Of a DNA stretch of 64,000 nt, positions 17,022 to 24,449 are shown in pieces. The position numbers were made by a program, and so were the translations under genes. The stretch covers positions 1 through 64,000 of the forward strand of contig CAIUWR010000040.1 in assembly GCA_903902915.1 (NCBI GenBank), written 5' to 3'. The notes beneath the pieces were generated by a model. The model saw only the letters and a program-made list of their open reading frames with translations. It was not told the DNA's origin and did no database searches. The DNA is from an uncultured Hyphomicrobiales bacterium (GTDB lineage: Bacteria; Pseudomonadota; Alphaproteobacteria; Rhizobiales; Beijerinckiaceae). Each line of letters begins with the position of its first letter. Position 1 is the stretch's first letter.

Positions 17022-18158
17022 GTGCTGAGCGTCCGGTCACTGAACACCGAATACAAGACCCAGAAGGGCCCCTCCGTGAGGGCGGCGCAGGATGTCTGCT
17101 TCGAAGTGCCCAAGGGCATGTTCTTCACCTTGCTCGGCCCGTCGGGCTGCGGCAAGACGACGACGCTGCGCTCCATCGCGGGGCTTGAGCGCCCGACCTC
17201 CGGGGAGATCGAGGTGAATGGACGGATGGTCTATTCCTCAGCCCAGGGTCTGTTCGTGCCGCCCAACAAGCGCAATTTCGGCATGGTGTTCCAGTCCTAC
17301 GCCATCTGGCCGCATATGACCGTCTTCGCCAATGCGGCCTTCCCGCTGGAAGTGCGTCCCAACAAGTCGTCCAAAGCGCAGATCGCCGACAAGGTGATGA
17401 AAGTGCTGCATGCGGTGGGCCTCGACCATCTGGCGGAGCGCGACGCCACCAAGCTCTCCGGCGGCCAGCAGCAGCGCCTGGCGCTCGCCCGGGCGCTCGT
17501 CATGGAGCCCGAGCTTCTGTTGCTCGACGAGCCGCTGTCGAACCTCGACGCCAAACTGCGCGACCGCATGCGCGTCGAGCTGAAGCGCATTCAACGCGAG
17601 CTTGGCCTCACCACGATTTATGTGACCCATGATCAGGGCGAGGCGCTCGCGCTCTCCCACGAGATCGCGGTCATGAGCGAGGGGCGAATCGTGCAGATCG
17701 GTTCGCCCCGCACCATTTACGAGCGCCCACGCAATCGATTCGTGGCCGATTTCATCGGCTCGACGAATTTCGTCGATGGCGATGTGCTCGGCAAGGATGA
17801 AGTCACCGGCCTCGTGCGTGTGCGCACCCGGCTTGGCGACCTTCTGGCGACGTCGGAAGCCGAGCTTTTCGCGGGTTCTGCGGTCACTTTGTCCATCCGT
17901 CCCGAGGACGTGGAGCTTTCCGAGGATGCGCCGCCTGCGGGCCGTTTGCTGAACACTTGCGCGGGCGTCATGGATCTGCGCGTTTTTCTCGGAGATTTCG
18001 TAGACTTCCAAGTCAAAGTGGGCGATTACATGCTGCAATCGCGTGGGCATCCGTCATTGCGCACCCCGGTGGGCGCCATGATCAATGTCCGCATGGATCC
18101 GCACAAGTGCGTGGCGCTGCCCGCTGAAGCCTCAAGCGCGGCGTCGGCCGCCGCCTGA
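17022..18158 (+). CDS. ABC transporter ATP-binding protein (CysA/PotA/UgpC type), no permease nearby
   Basis: 378 aa ATPase with Walker A GPSGCGKTT (residues 39-47), Q-loop VFQSYAIWPHMTVFANAAFP, signature [15 protein letters not shown], Walker B LLLLDEPLSNLDAKLRDRM, switch His in VTHDQGEAL, and a C-terminal TOBE-type regulatory domain (about 245-365). These features mark importers of polyamines, sugars, ferric iron or similar. No permease or exported binding protein is encoded in the window, so partners must be elsewhere or the protein is not a transporter part. GTG start with GGGAGG 5 bases upstream. It sits between the EutA-like gene and the bicupin, same strand. Confidence 0.88.
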   Translation: MLSVRSLNTEYKTQKGPSVRAAQDVCFEVPKGMFFTLLGPSGCGKTTTLRSIAGLERPTSGEIEVNGRMVYSSAQGLFVPPNKRNFGMVFQSYAIWPHMTVFANAAFPLEVRPNKSSKAQIADKVMKVLHAVGLDHLAERDATKLSGGQQQRLALARALVMEPELLLLDEPLSNLDAKLRDRMRVELKRIQRELGLTTIYVTHDQGEALALSHEIAVMSEGRIVQIGSPRTIYERPRNRFVADFIGSTNFVDGDVLGKDEVTGLVRVRTRLGDLLATSEAELFAGSAVTLSIRPEDVELSEDAPPAGRLLNTCAGVMDLRVFLGDFVDFQVKVGDYMLQSRGHPSLRTPVGAMINVRMDPHKCVALPAEASSAASAAA

Positions 18159-18222
18159 GCGCTCATTCATCGCCGCTTGTCGGCATCTATTGACGACCCT
18201 CGAACCGAAGAAGGAGAGCTTT

Positions 18223-19341
18223 ATGGCCAAGAACGCAATCGTCTCCGACGATCTTGCCAAGAAATTCGCGACCGAGAAGGACACGCCCTATCTGCGCTGG
18301 GTGCGCGATGAAGGCCTGGACATCATCAGCGCCCATTACATCCGCAACCTGCGCACGGTCGAGCTGAAGCCCTGGGCGCGTCGCGGCGGCAAGGGCGTCT
18401 ACATCAACCACGAAGCCTCCCGCACCTCGAACGATTGCTATGTGTGCGAAATCGCGCCGGGCAAGAAGCTTGAGCCGCTGCGCCAGCTCTTCGAGGAGAT
18501 GATCCTCGTGCTCGACGGTCGCGGTTCCACCACCGTGTGGAACGACGCCGGTCAACGCATCACCTTCGAATGGAAGGCTGGCGCGCTTTTCGCCATTCCG
18601 CTGAACTGCTGGCACCAGCATTTCAACGGCTCGGGCAGCGAGCCCGCCCGTTTCGTGTCGGTGACCAACGCGCCCCCGATCATCAACCTCTATGAAGACA
18701 TCGACTTCGTCTTCAACACCCCGCACGACTTCAAGGAGCGCTTCAACGGCGAGCCTGATTATTTCGCCAACAAGGGCGAGCAGGAGGGCTTCAAGCTCAC
18801 CACCAACTTCGTGCCGGATGCGCCGAACATTCCGCTCATCACCGCCAAGGAGCGCGGCGCGGGCGGTGGCCACATTCGCTTCAACATGGCGAAGGGCTCG
18901 ATGAACAGCCACATTTCGCAGTTCCCCATCGGCACCTACAAGAAGGGCCACGCCCATGGTCCCGGCGCCCATGTGATCATCCTCGGCGGCCAGGGCTATT
19001 CGCTCATGTGGGCTGAGGGCGACGAGCCCAAGCGCTACGATTGGGAAATCGGCACCATGATCGTGCCGCCGAACATGTGGAACCACCAGCACTTCAACAC
19101 CGGCACGACGCCGTCGCGCTACCTCGCGTTCAAGCACGAGGTCGTCTCGATCCGCAACGCGCAGGGTGTGCCGAAGGCCTGGATCTCCAAGCGCATCGGC
19201 GGCGACCAGATTGATTACGCCGACGAAATGCCGCTCGTGCGCAACATGTTCAAGGACGAGCTGTCCAAGGTCGGCCTTGAGCCGCGCATGGACGAGGCCT
19301 ACAAGACCGAGCTGGAAACCCTGCCGCCGAAAGTGGCTTGA
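18223..19341 (+). CDS. Bicupin protein with C-terminal four-histidine motif
   Basis: 372 aa, two cupin barrels (about 65-150 and 225-305). The first barrel has lost the HxH pair (LEPLRQLFEE) but keeps HQH at 131-133. The second has GHAHGPGAH: His243, His245, and His250 where cupins usually have Glu, plus NHQH (His288, His290). It is a paralogue of the 13819 gene (shared GRGSTxVW, NFVPD and C-terminal segments). The start is set at MAKNAIVSDD, preceded by AAGGAG; the longer frame runs into the ABC gene. It is probably a metal-dependent dioxygenase-like enzyme; the substrate is unknown. Confidence 0.8.
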   Translation: MAKNAIVSDDLAKKFATEKDTPYLRWVRDEGLDIISAHYIRNLRTVELKPWARRGGKGVYINHEASRTSNDCYVCEIAPGKKLEPLRQLFEEMILVLDGRGSTTVWNDAGQRITFEWKAGALFAIPLNCWHQHFNGSGSEPARFVSVTNAPPIINLYEDIDFVFNTPHDFKERFNGEPDYFANKGEQEGFKLTTNFVPDAPNIPLITAKERGAGGGHIRFNMAKGSMNSHISQFPIGTYKKGHAHGPGAHVIILGGQGYSLMWAEGDEPKRYDWEIGTMIVPPNMWNHQHFNTGTTPSRYLAFKHEVVSIRNAQGVPKAWISKRIGGDQIDYADEMPLVRNMFKDELSKVGLEPRMDEAYKTELETLPPKVA

Positions 19342-19375
19342 GGGTTCGCCGGATCGGCGCTCTCACGACATCGAC

Positions 19376-19405
19376 GGCCTGCGGATTTGTCCGCGGGCCG
19401 CTTTT
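19376..19405 (+). terminator. Stem-loop after the bicupin gene
   Basis: GGCCTGCGGA (19376-19385) and TCCGCGGGCC (19390-19399) pair over 10 bp with one G-U wobble and a TTTG loop, followed by GCTTTTGC. The hairpin is strong but the T-run is short, so it may attenuate rather than fully stop transcription into the next cupin genes. Confidence 0.6.
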
Positions 19406-19437
19406 GCTTCCAACATTGACCATCAACGGAGAAGACC

Positions 19438-20016
19438 TTGGCTGAACAGGAGCACGCGGGCGCCGGCCACAACAGCGCCGCCCAACGCGAGGAAGTCGTC
19501 TGGGAGCGCTGGACGAAAAAGCGCACCTTCGTGCGCGCCCTCGAAGGCACCTATGGCGAATTGGTGCGCGAACTTTTCAATCAGCCGCGCGTCTATCCGA
19601 CGAGCGACCACAAGTGGAAGGGCGGGCCCGGCCACTATGGCAAGAAGATCATCAATCCCCAGTCCGTGAAGGTGGCTCAGTCCATCGAGACCCATATCGA
19701 GGTCTTTTCTCCGGGCGGTTATGGCCAGAAGCATGGCCACATGAACAGCGCGGTCTTCTTCGTGCTCAAGGGCACGGGCCATGACGTGCATGACGAACGC
19801 CGTTACGACTGGGAGGCGGGCGACGCCCTCATCGTCGAGAACGCTTGCGTGCATCAGCATTTCTCGGACGACCATGACGACGAGTGCATCACCCTGGTGA
19901 TGAAGGCGAAGCCGCTCTTCCTGTTCATGCATCTGCTGTTCCAGAAGGTGGCTGAATTCCCGCCCAAGGATGGCACCGCCAAGCAGCTTGCCTATTCGCC
20001 ACCGGCCGATCTCTGA
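19438..20016 (+). CDS. Single-domain cupin protein
   Basis: 192 aa protein with one cupin barrel in its second half. The metal motif is HGH (His99, His101) without the usual glutamate (Val106), with VHQH (His139, His141) as second motif, so a three- or four-His metal site is possible. The N-terminal 80 residues (VWERWTKKRTFVRAL, GPGHYGKKIINPQ) are not recognised. Translation starts at TTG with GGAGAAG just upstream; no better start is available. It is followed after 9 bases by another cupin gene, so the two are surely cotranscribed and may form a heteromer. Confidence 0.75.
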   Translation: MAEQEHAGAGHNSAAQREEVVWERWTKKRTFVRALEGTYGELVRELFNQPRVYPTSDHKWKGGPGHYGKKIINPQSVKVAQSIETHIEVFSPGGYGQKHGHMNSAVFFVLKGTGHDVHDERRYDWEAGDALIVENACVHQHFSDDHDDECITLVMKAKPLFLFMHLLFQKVAEFPPKDGTAKQLAYSPPADL

Positions 20017-20025
20017 GGTGCAACC

Positions 20026-20580
20026 ATGAGCTTTCTAGATCCGCGCGAACGTGAACGCGCCCAGACCCACACGCTGACCGCCAACTTCTACGACGCCGCC
20101 CTCGAAGCCTCGAAGACCTTTCGCAAGGGCTACGCCGAGCAGGTGAACATCGTGAAGGCCGCTGATATGCCCTTCGAGCGGTCTCGCCATGGGCTGATCA
20201 AGCACATCATCAACGAGCAGATGAACACGAAGGAATATTGCCTCGACATCTACATGCAGTTCCTGCCCGTCGGCAAAGCCTCGGGCAAGCATCGGCATCT
20301 GTCGGAGGAGGTGTTCTATGTCGTCGAAGGTTCGGGCTACGACCTGCATTGGGACGTGCGTTTCGACTGCAAGGACGTGATGGAGTTCGAATGGGACGCC
20401 GAGCCCCGCAAATTCGAATGGAAGGCGGGCGACTTCGTCTATATTCCGCCCTACGTCGCCCATCAGCATTTCAACGCCGATCCCGCCAATGAGACGCGGA
20501 TCATCGTGGTCAACAGCCGCATCGTGAAGGCCATGGGCTTCGACTGGTTCGAACAGATCGAAGACGCGCAGGGTTACTGA
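20026..20580 (+). CDS. Single-domain cupin protein with canonical metal motif
   Basis: 184 aa protein. The cupin has the complete motif KHRHLSEEVFYVVEG (His89, His91, Glu95) and the second-motif histidines in VAHQHF (His146, His148), so it should bind a divalent metal. The N-terminal half is helical (YDAALEASKTFRKGYAEQV) and has no clear match. It lies 9 bases after the preceding cupin gene. Because the two differ in the glutamate position, they may be a catalytic and a non-catalytic partner. Function unknown. Confidence 0.78.
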   Translation: MSFLDPRERERAQTHTLTANFYDAALEASKTFRKGYAEQVNIVKAADMPFERSRHGLIKHIINEQMNTKEYCLDIYMQFLPVGKASGKHRHLSEEVFYVVEGSGYDLHWDVRFDCKDVMEFEWDAEPRKFEWKAGDFVYIPPYVAHQHFNADPANETRIIVVNSRIVKAMGFDWFEQIEDAQGY

Positions 20581-20587
20581 GTGCGAA

Positions 20588-20613
20588 GCCGGCGCCATCC
20601 AGCGCCGGCGTTT
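20588..20613 (+). other. Stem-loop between cupin and His-rich genes
   Basis: GCCGGCGC (20588-20595) and GCGCCGGC (20602-20609) form a perfect 8-bp stem with a 6-base loop, followed by GTTTCCC. It could be a weak terminator or processing site before the histidine-rich gene. Confidence 0.6.
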
Positions 20614-20632
20614 CCCTTTCAAGGAGACGAAT

Positions 20633-21076
20633 ATGTGCGGCGAATTGGAAGACGACGGCCCGGCCGCCCTTGAGGATCATCTCTATACGGCGTTCCTCGC
20701 CCATGCGCGCGCGCTGCTGGCCGAACAGGCCCGTAACGCGGGTCAGGATCAGGACACCGCCGCCGCCTATGCGGACAAACTTTTCGGCGACGCCTTGATG
20801 CGCGCACGCAGCGATTGCGAAGCGCGCGATCCAGAACTGCGCTATCAGACGCTGGCGGTGCAGCCGCTGGTTTTCGCCAGGCTCGCGGGCTTCCTCGCCT
20901 CGCATCTGTCGCTGGGCGAAGATCCGTTGCGCCGGGTGATGGAAGCCATGATGCACGGCTATGCGGAAGCCGAACATCTGGAGCCCGAGCACGGGCACGA
21001 TCATGACGACGAAGACGAGCATGATCATGATCATGCGCATGGCCATTCACATGGCGGCGGGCATCATCATCATTAG
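20633..21076 (+). CDS. Small protein with histidine-rich C-terminus
   Basis: 147 aa. Residues 1-115 look like an all-helical acidic domain (LEDHLYTAFLAHARALLAEQ, PLRRVMEAMMHGYAEAEHLE) with no family I recognise. The last 30 residues are His/Asp/Glu rich (HGHDHDDEDEHDHDHAHGHS, ending HHHH), which is typical of nickel, cobalt or zinc storage and chaperone tails. AAGGAGA precedes the ATG. It is the last gene of the cupin transcript and resembles the tail of the EutA-like protein, suggesting shared metal handling. Function not established. Confidence 0.72.
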   Translation: MCGELEDDGPAALEDHLYTAFLAHARALLAEQARNAGQDQDTAAAYADKLFGDALMRARSDCEARDPELRYQTLAVQPLVFARLAGFLASHLSLGEDPLRRVMEAMMHGYAEAEHLEPEHGHDHDDEDEHDHDHAHGHSHGGGHHHH

Positions 21077-21097
21077 GGGCAGTCGGCATTAGGCCGT

Positions 21098-21128
21098 CGG
21101 CAGTCGGTGGAACGAACCCCGACTGCCG
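21098..21128. terminator. Hairpin between convergent genes
   Basis: CGGCAGTCGG (21098-21107) and CCGACTGCCG (21119-21128) are perfect complements with an 11-base loop, between the His-rich gene and the convergent decarboxylase-like gene. No T-run follows, so termination is likely but not certain. Confidence 0.6.
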
Positions 21129-21140
21129 GCAGCCGACCTA

Positions 21141-22127
21141 CTATATCTTGAACGCCTCGTGCGTCTCCGGCGCGAACAGCTCTTCGGGCTTGAGCAGGCG
21201 CTTCGAGAGGCCGCATTCGAAGTGGTACTTGAGGAAGGTCGAGAGCACCTTCTCATTGTCCTGCAGACCATAGGCCCAATAGTTCGCGCCCATTTCCTTG
21301 ATGGTCTGGTCCACTTCCCAATTCAGGAAGGGCAGCATGGCCTTCAGCACGGCGGTCTCGCGCAGGTCGGCGTAGGTCTTCTTCTGCGATTCCACGAAGG
21401 CCTTGTAGAGCGACTGGGCGACCCAGCGGTTCTGCTCGTATACGTCGCGGCGGATGGCGATCGTATGCATGATCGGGAAAATGCCGGTCTTGCGGAAATA
21501 ATCCCGCTCCACATCGCCATAATTCTCGAACAGGCGCACCACGTTCTTGCCGTCATAGGTCGAGGGCGCGCGGGCGGTGTGCAGAGCGTCGATCTCGCCG
21601 TCGCGCAGCATCTGCGAGAGGGTCTTGTCGTCGGGAATCGCGTGCACCTTGATGTTGGCGGGCAGGTCCAGCGCCAGCTTCTCGGGACGGCCGGGCTCTT
21701 CCTCGCCGCCGGTGTAATAGGTGACGCTATCGACAGGCACGCCGTAATGTTCGGAAAGCGTGCCGCGAATCCACACGGGCGCGGTCATCTGGAATTCCGG
21801 CACGCCGACCTTCTTGCCGATGAGATCCTTGGGCGTGCGAATGCCGGACTTGGCGTTCACATAGATGCAGGAATGGCGGAAGAAGCGCGAGGGGAAGATC
21901 GGGATCGCCACGAAGCGGCGCGGCTCGCGAAACAGCGAGACCGTGTAGGACGAGAGCGACATTTCCGCGACGTCGAATTCCTGATGGCGCAGCATGCGGA
22001 AGAAGGTCTCTTCCACCGGCAGGTCATGGTAATTGATGTCGATGCCGTCGGGCTGGACGGAGCCGTCCTGAATGGAGCGCGTGCGGTCATAGTTCCAGCA
22101 GGCGAGCGACAGATTGAGTTTCGACAT
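21141..22127 (-). CDS. 4,5-dihydroxyphthalate decarboxylase-like protein (periplasmic-binding-protein fold, no signal peptide)
   Basis: 328 aa protein with the NMT1/periplasmic-binding-protein fold. It resembles Pht5-type 4,5-dihydroxyphthalate decarboxylases (PVEETFFRMLRHQEFDVAEM, GIRTPKDLIGKKVGVPEFQM, GEIDALHTARAP, FPIMHTIAIRRDVYE). The N-terminus MSKLNLSLACWNYDRTRS is not a signal peptide, which fits a cytoplasmic enzyme better than a transport binding protein. It ends a four-gene minus-strand operon (Rieske ferredoxin, CobW GTPase, IclR, this gene) opposite a phthalate-dioxygenase-type oxygenase. Decarboxylation of a dihydroxy-aromatic acid is a reasonable guess; a solute-binding role cannot be excluded. 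Confidence 0.75.
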   Translation of the reverse strand: MSKLNLSLACWNYDRTRSIQDGSVQPDGIDINYHDLPVEETFFRMLRHQEFDVAEMSLSSYTVSLFREPRRFVAIPIFPSRFFRHSCIYVNAKSGIRTPKDLIGKKVGVPEFQMTAPVWIRGTLSEHYGVPVDSVTYYTGGEEEPGRPEKLALDLPANIKVHAIPDDKTLSQMLRDGEIDALHTARAPSTYDGKNVVRLFENYGDVERDYFRKTGIFPIMHTIAIRRDVYEQNRWVAQSLYKAFVESQKKTYADLRETAVLKAMLPFLNWEVDQTIKEMGANYWAYGLQDNEKVLSTFLKYHFECGLSKRLLKPEELFAPETHEAFKI

Positions 22128-22169
22128 GGAATCCTTCCCCGGGTTTTGAATGGCCAGACCTCGCCCGGC

Positions 22170-22994
22170 TCAGTAAGCAGCCCGGGCTTTATACCCGAGC
22201 CGGATGGAAATGACATTGGCGGTCTCGACCACCAAAGGCGCATAGCGCGCCAGCGTCTCATCGGACAATCGTTGCAGCGGCCCCGCCATGCCCACTGCGC
22301 CCACGACCAACCCGCTGGAGTCGCGGATGGGCGCGGCGATGGAGCGCATGCCCAGTTCGCTTTGCTCATCCTCGCGCGCATATCCAAGCTGGCGCACCTC
22401 TTCCAGCGCGGCCCGCAGCGCGTCGGGCTGCGTTTGCGTCTTGGGGGTGCGCGGGCGGAAACGTTCGCGCAGCATCGGCTCGACAAGTTCGGGCGGCTGA
22501 AAGGCGAGGATCGCGCGGCCCTCCGCCGTGCAGAGCGCAGGCTTGCGCGCGCCCAGATTGGCGCGCATGCGGATCGCCTGGGTGCTCTCGAGATCATAGA
22601 CATACATGATCTCGGAACCGTCGAGCACGGCCAGATGCACCGTCTCGTTGGTGGCTTCGCGCAGGTCGAAAATATAGGGGCGGCCTTCGGTGGACAGGTC
22701 CATGCGCTGGCGCACCAAAGCGCCAAGGGCGAAGAGCGCAATGCCGAGCCGGTATTTCTCGGTCTCGGGATTTTGCTCCAGCATGCCTTCGGCCACCAGC
22801 GTCGAGGCCAGCCGATAGACCGTGCTCTTGGCGACGCCAAGGCGGCGCGCCAGGCTGGTGACGCCGATCTCGGCTTCCCCTTCGGAGAACATCTTCAGCA
22901 GCCGCACGGCGGTCGTCACCGACGAGAGCCGGGAGCCGCGCTCCTGCGGGGCCGCGCCGTCGGCGCTCGCTTTTGATTCGCCCTGCGTCGCCAT
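22170..22994 (-). CDS. IclR-family transcriptional regulator
   Basis: 274 aa. A winged helix-turn-helix (about 30-85: EIGVTSLARRLGVAKSTVYR) is followed by the IclR effector-binding domain (LHLAVLDGSEIMYVYDLEST-like segment, IRDSSGLVVGAVGMAGP). IclR proteins often control aromatic catabolism and respond to pathway metabolites. Its start overlaps the CobW stop (TGATG). The palindrome at 24329 in the operon promoter is the likely target. Confidence 0.93.
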   Translation of the reverse strand: MATQGESKASADGAAPQERGSRLSSVTTAVRLLKMFSEGEAEIGVTSLARRLGVAKSTVYRLASTLVAEGMLEQNPETEKYRLGIALFALGALVRQRMDLSTEGRPYIFDLREATNETVHLAVLDGSEIMYVYDLESTQAIRMRANLGARKPALCTAEGRAILAFQPPELVEPMLRERFRPRTPKTQTQPDALRAALEEVRQLGYAREDEQSELGMRSIAAPIRDSSGLVVGAVGMAGPLQRLSDETLARYAPLVVETANVISIRLGYKARAAY

Positions 22995-23944
22995 CAGGCG
23001 CTCCCCCGCAGGGTTGCGGCTATGTCGGCGGCGGGCTTCAGATGGGCGATGATGGTCACGCCAGAGCGCTCGGGCGGGCGCGCGCCGGGTGGGGCGGGGG
23101 TGATGTCGAGGGCGTCGGGGGTGGCCTGCACCAGCATCCAGCCGCCGCTGGAGAGCAGCACCAGCCCCTTGAGCCGCAGCAGCGCGTCGGGGGCGCTGGC
23201 CAGCGCGGCTTCCACGGCCCGCCGCAACGCCGCAGCGTCGAGTCCTTCGAGCGGGGCGAAGGCGGTGGTCAGGCCCTGCGTGTGATGGGCGTGGCTGTGA
23301 TCATGTCCGCAGGAGACCTGCTTGCGGCCTTCCAGCGCATCAAGAAGCGTCGCGGCGGACAGGTTCGCGTTGGCGGAGGCGAGCAGGATGGCGCCGGGCC
23401 GCAGGCAGTCCAGACAGGCCTGCGCCTCGGCCAGCGCCTCAGGGGAGGCGGCGTCGATCCGGGTCAGCACGATGGCGTCCGCATGGTCGATCTGGCTGCG
23501 GCATTCGGGATGGCTGGTGACCTGCCACGGCCCAAGGCGCGCGTCGAAGGTGGAGACCAGCCCGCGCAGCTCATAGCGCTCGCCCACAACGCCTTGCGAC
23601 AGCCGCGCCAGGATGGGGGCGGGATCGGCGACGCCGGTGGTCTCGATCAGCACCCAGGAGAAGGGCGGAATGCGCTTGTGCAGACGGTCGAAGAACAGGC
23701 GCTCCAGCGTGGCGGACAGATCTTCGCCCGCGGAGCAGCAGGCGCAGCCATTGTCGAGCAGCAACGGCGCGTCGGACGAGGTCTCGACGAGCCGATCGTC
23801 GAGGCCCACTTCGCCCAGTTCATTGACGATGACCATGGCGCCCGCAAAGGCCTCCTCGCGCAACCAGCGCGCAAGAAGGGTCGTCTTTCCGCTGCCCAGA
23901 AAGCCGGTCAGTAGCAGGATGGGGACGCGCAGGCGCGGAGCCAT
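22994..23944 (-). CDS. CobW-type G3E GTPase, putative metallochaperone
   Basis: 316 aa member of the COG0523 GTPases that deliver Zn, Co, Fe or other metals to enzymes. GTPase motifs: GFLGSGKTT (14-22), ETTG (101-104), TRID (161-164). The metal motif CACC is at 67-70, and a short His cluster (GHDHSHAHH, about 213-221) lies between the GTPase and C-terminal domains. It is cotranscribed with the Rieske ferredoxin and IclR genes, so it probably serves a metalloenzyme of this cluster rather than cobalamin synthesis. The metal cannot be told from sequence. Confidence 0.9.
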   Translation of the reverse strand: MAPRLRVPILLLTGFLGSGKTTLLARWLREEAFAGAMVIVNELGEVGLDDRLVETSSDAPLLLDNGCACCSAGEDLSATLERLFFDRLHKRIPPFSWVLIETTGVADPAPILARLSQGVVGERYELRGLVSTFDARLGPWQVTSHPECRSQIDHADAIVLTRIDAASPEALAEAQACLDCLRPGAILLASANANLSAATLLDALEGRKQVSCGHDHSHAHHTQGLTTAFAPLEGLDAAALRRAVEAALASAPDALLRLKGLVLLSSGGWMLVQATPDALDITPAPPGARPPERSGVTIIAHLKPAADIAATLRGSA

Positions 23945-23964
23945 GGAAACTCCCGCAGAAGGCC

Positions 23965-24276
23965 TCAGAGCTCGATGAAGACGGTCTCGCCTTCAGTGAC
24001 GACCTTGTAGGTCTTGATGGGAATCATGCAGGGCGGATCGACGACTTCACCGGTCTTGATGTTGAACGACCCGTTGTGGAAATCGCATTCCACCACGTCG
24101 CCGGAAATCGGCCCCTCGGAGAGCGAGCCTGGCCCATGGGTGCACAGGTCGTCCGTCACATAGAAGGCGCCATTGAGATTGAAGACCGCCAGCTCGAGAC
24201 CCTCGGTCTCGACCTTGATGGCGCTGCCTTCCATCACATCGGAAGTCTTGCACAATTCAATCTTCTGCGCCGACAT
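23965..24276 (-). CDS. Rieske-type [2Fe-2S] ferredoxin
   Basis: 103 aa soluble ferredoxin with cluster ligands Cys45-x-His47 (CTHGPGSL) and Cys64-x2-His67 (CDFHNGSFN). It should feed electrons to the Rieske oxygenase transcribed divergently from 24450. No ferredoxin reductase gene is seen in the window, so a host reductase must complete the chain. The start MSAQKIEL is supported by GAGGAG upstream; the longer frame would cover the promoter region. First gene of the minus-strand operon. Confidence 0.93.
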   Translation of the reverse strand: MSAQKIELCKTSDVMEGSAIKVETEGLELAVFNLNGAFYVTDDLCTHGPGSLSEGPISGDVVECDFHNGSFNIKTGEVVDPPCMIPIKTYKVVTEGETVFIEL

Positions 24277-24287
24277 GGGGCTCCTCG

Positions 24288-24317
24288 TTGACGTTTCACC
24301 CGGGCGGGTGGTAAATC
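24288..24317 (+). promoter_or_regulatory. Predicted sigma-70 promoter for the Rieske oxygenase
   Basis: TTGACG (24288-24293) and TAAATC (24312-24317) are separated by 18 bases. The palindrome at 24329 would cover the transcription start, as expected for a repressed promoter. Inferred from sequence only. Confidence 0.45.
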
Positions 24318-24328
24318 GCATTCATCGC

Positions 24329-24351
24329 TATGCGGAACGCTGTTCCGCATA
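24329..24351. promoter_or_regulatory. Candidate IclR operator in the divergent Rieske promoter
   Basis: TATGCGGAAC and GTTCCGCATA are perfect complements around GCT, a 23-bp palindrome halfway between the ferredoxin and oxygenase genes. The TGCGGAAC-type arms resemble known IclR-family sites, and an IclR gene is in the operon. Confidence 0.7.
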
Positions 24352-24449
24352 CAAGAACCACCCGTCAATAACAACTGGCGGAGACGCGGTCAACGCTTCC
24401 CGCCCGTTTCAATGGGACCGGTCGGGGGGTCGCCAGAGGAGATGAGGTC

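Noticed and set aside
13819-19341. Naming the bicupins gentisate 1,2-dioxygenases
   Set aside because: The N-terminal metal motif that gentisate dioxygenases need is degraded in both.
21141-22127. Substrate-binding partner of the ABC ATPase at 17022
   Set aside because: No signal peptide, different operon and a different transporter class.
24297-24310. CACCCG-GG-CGGGTG repeat as a second operator
   Set aside because: Short GC arms within the predicted promoter spacer; frequent by chance in GC-rich DNA.
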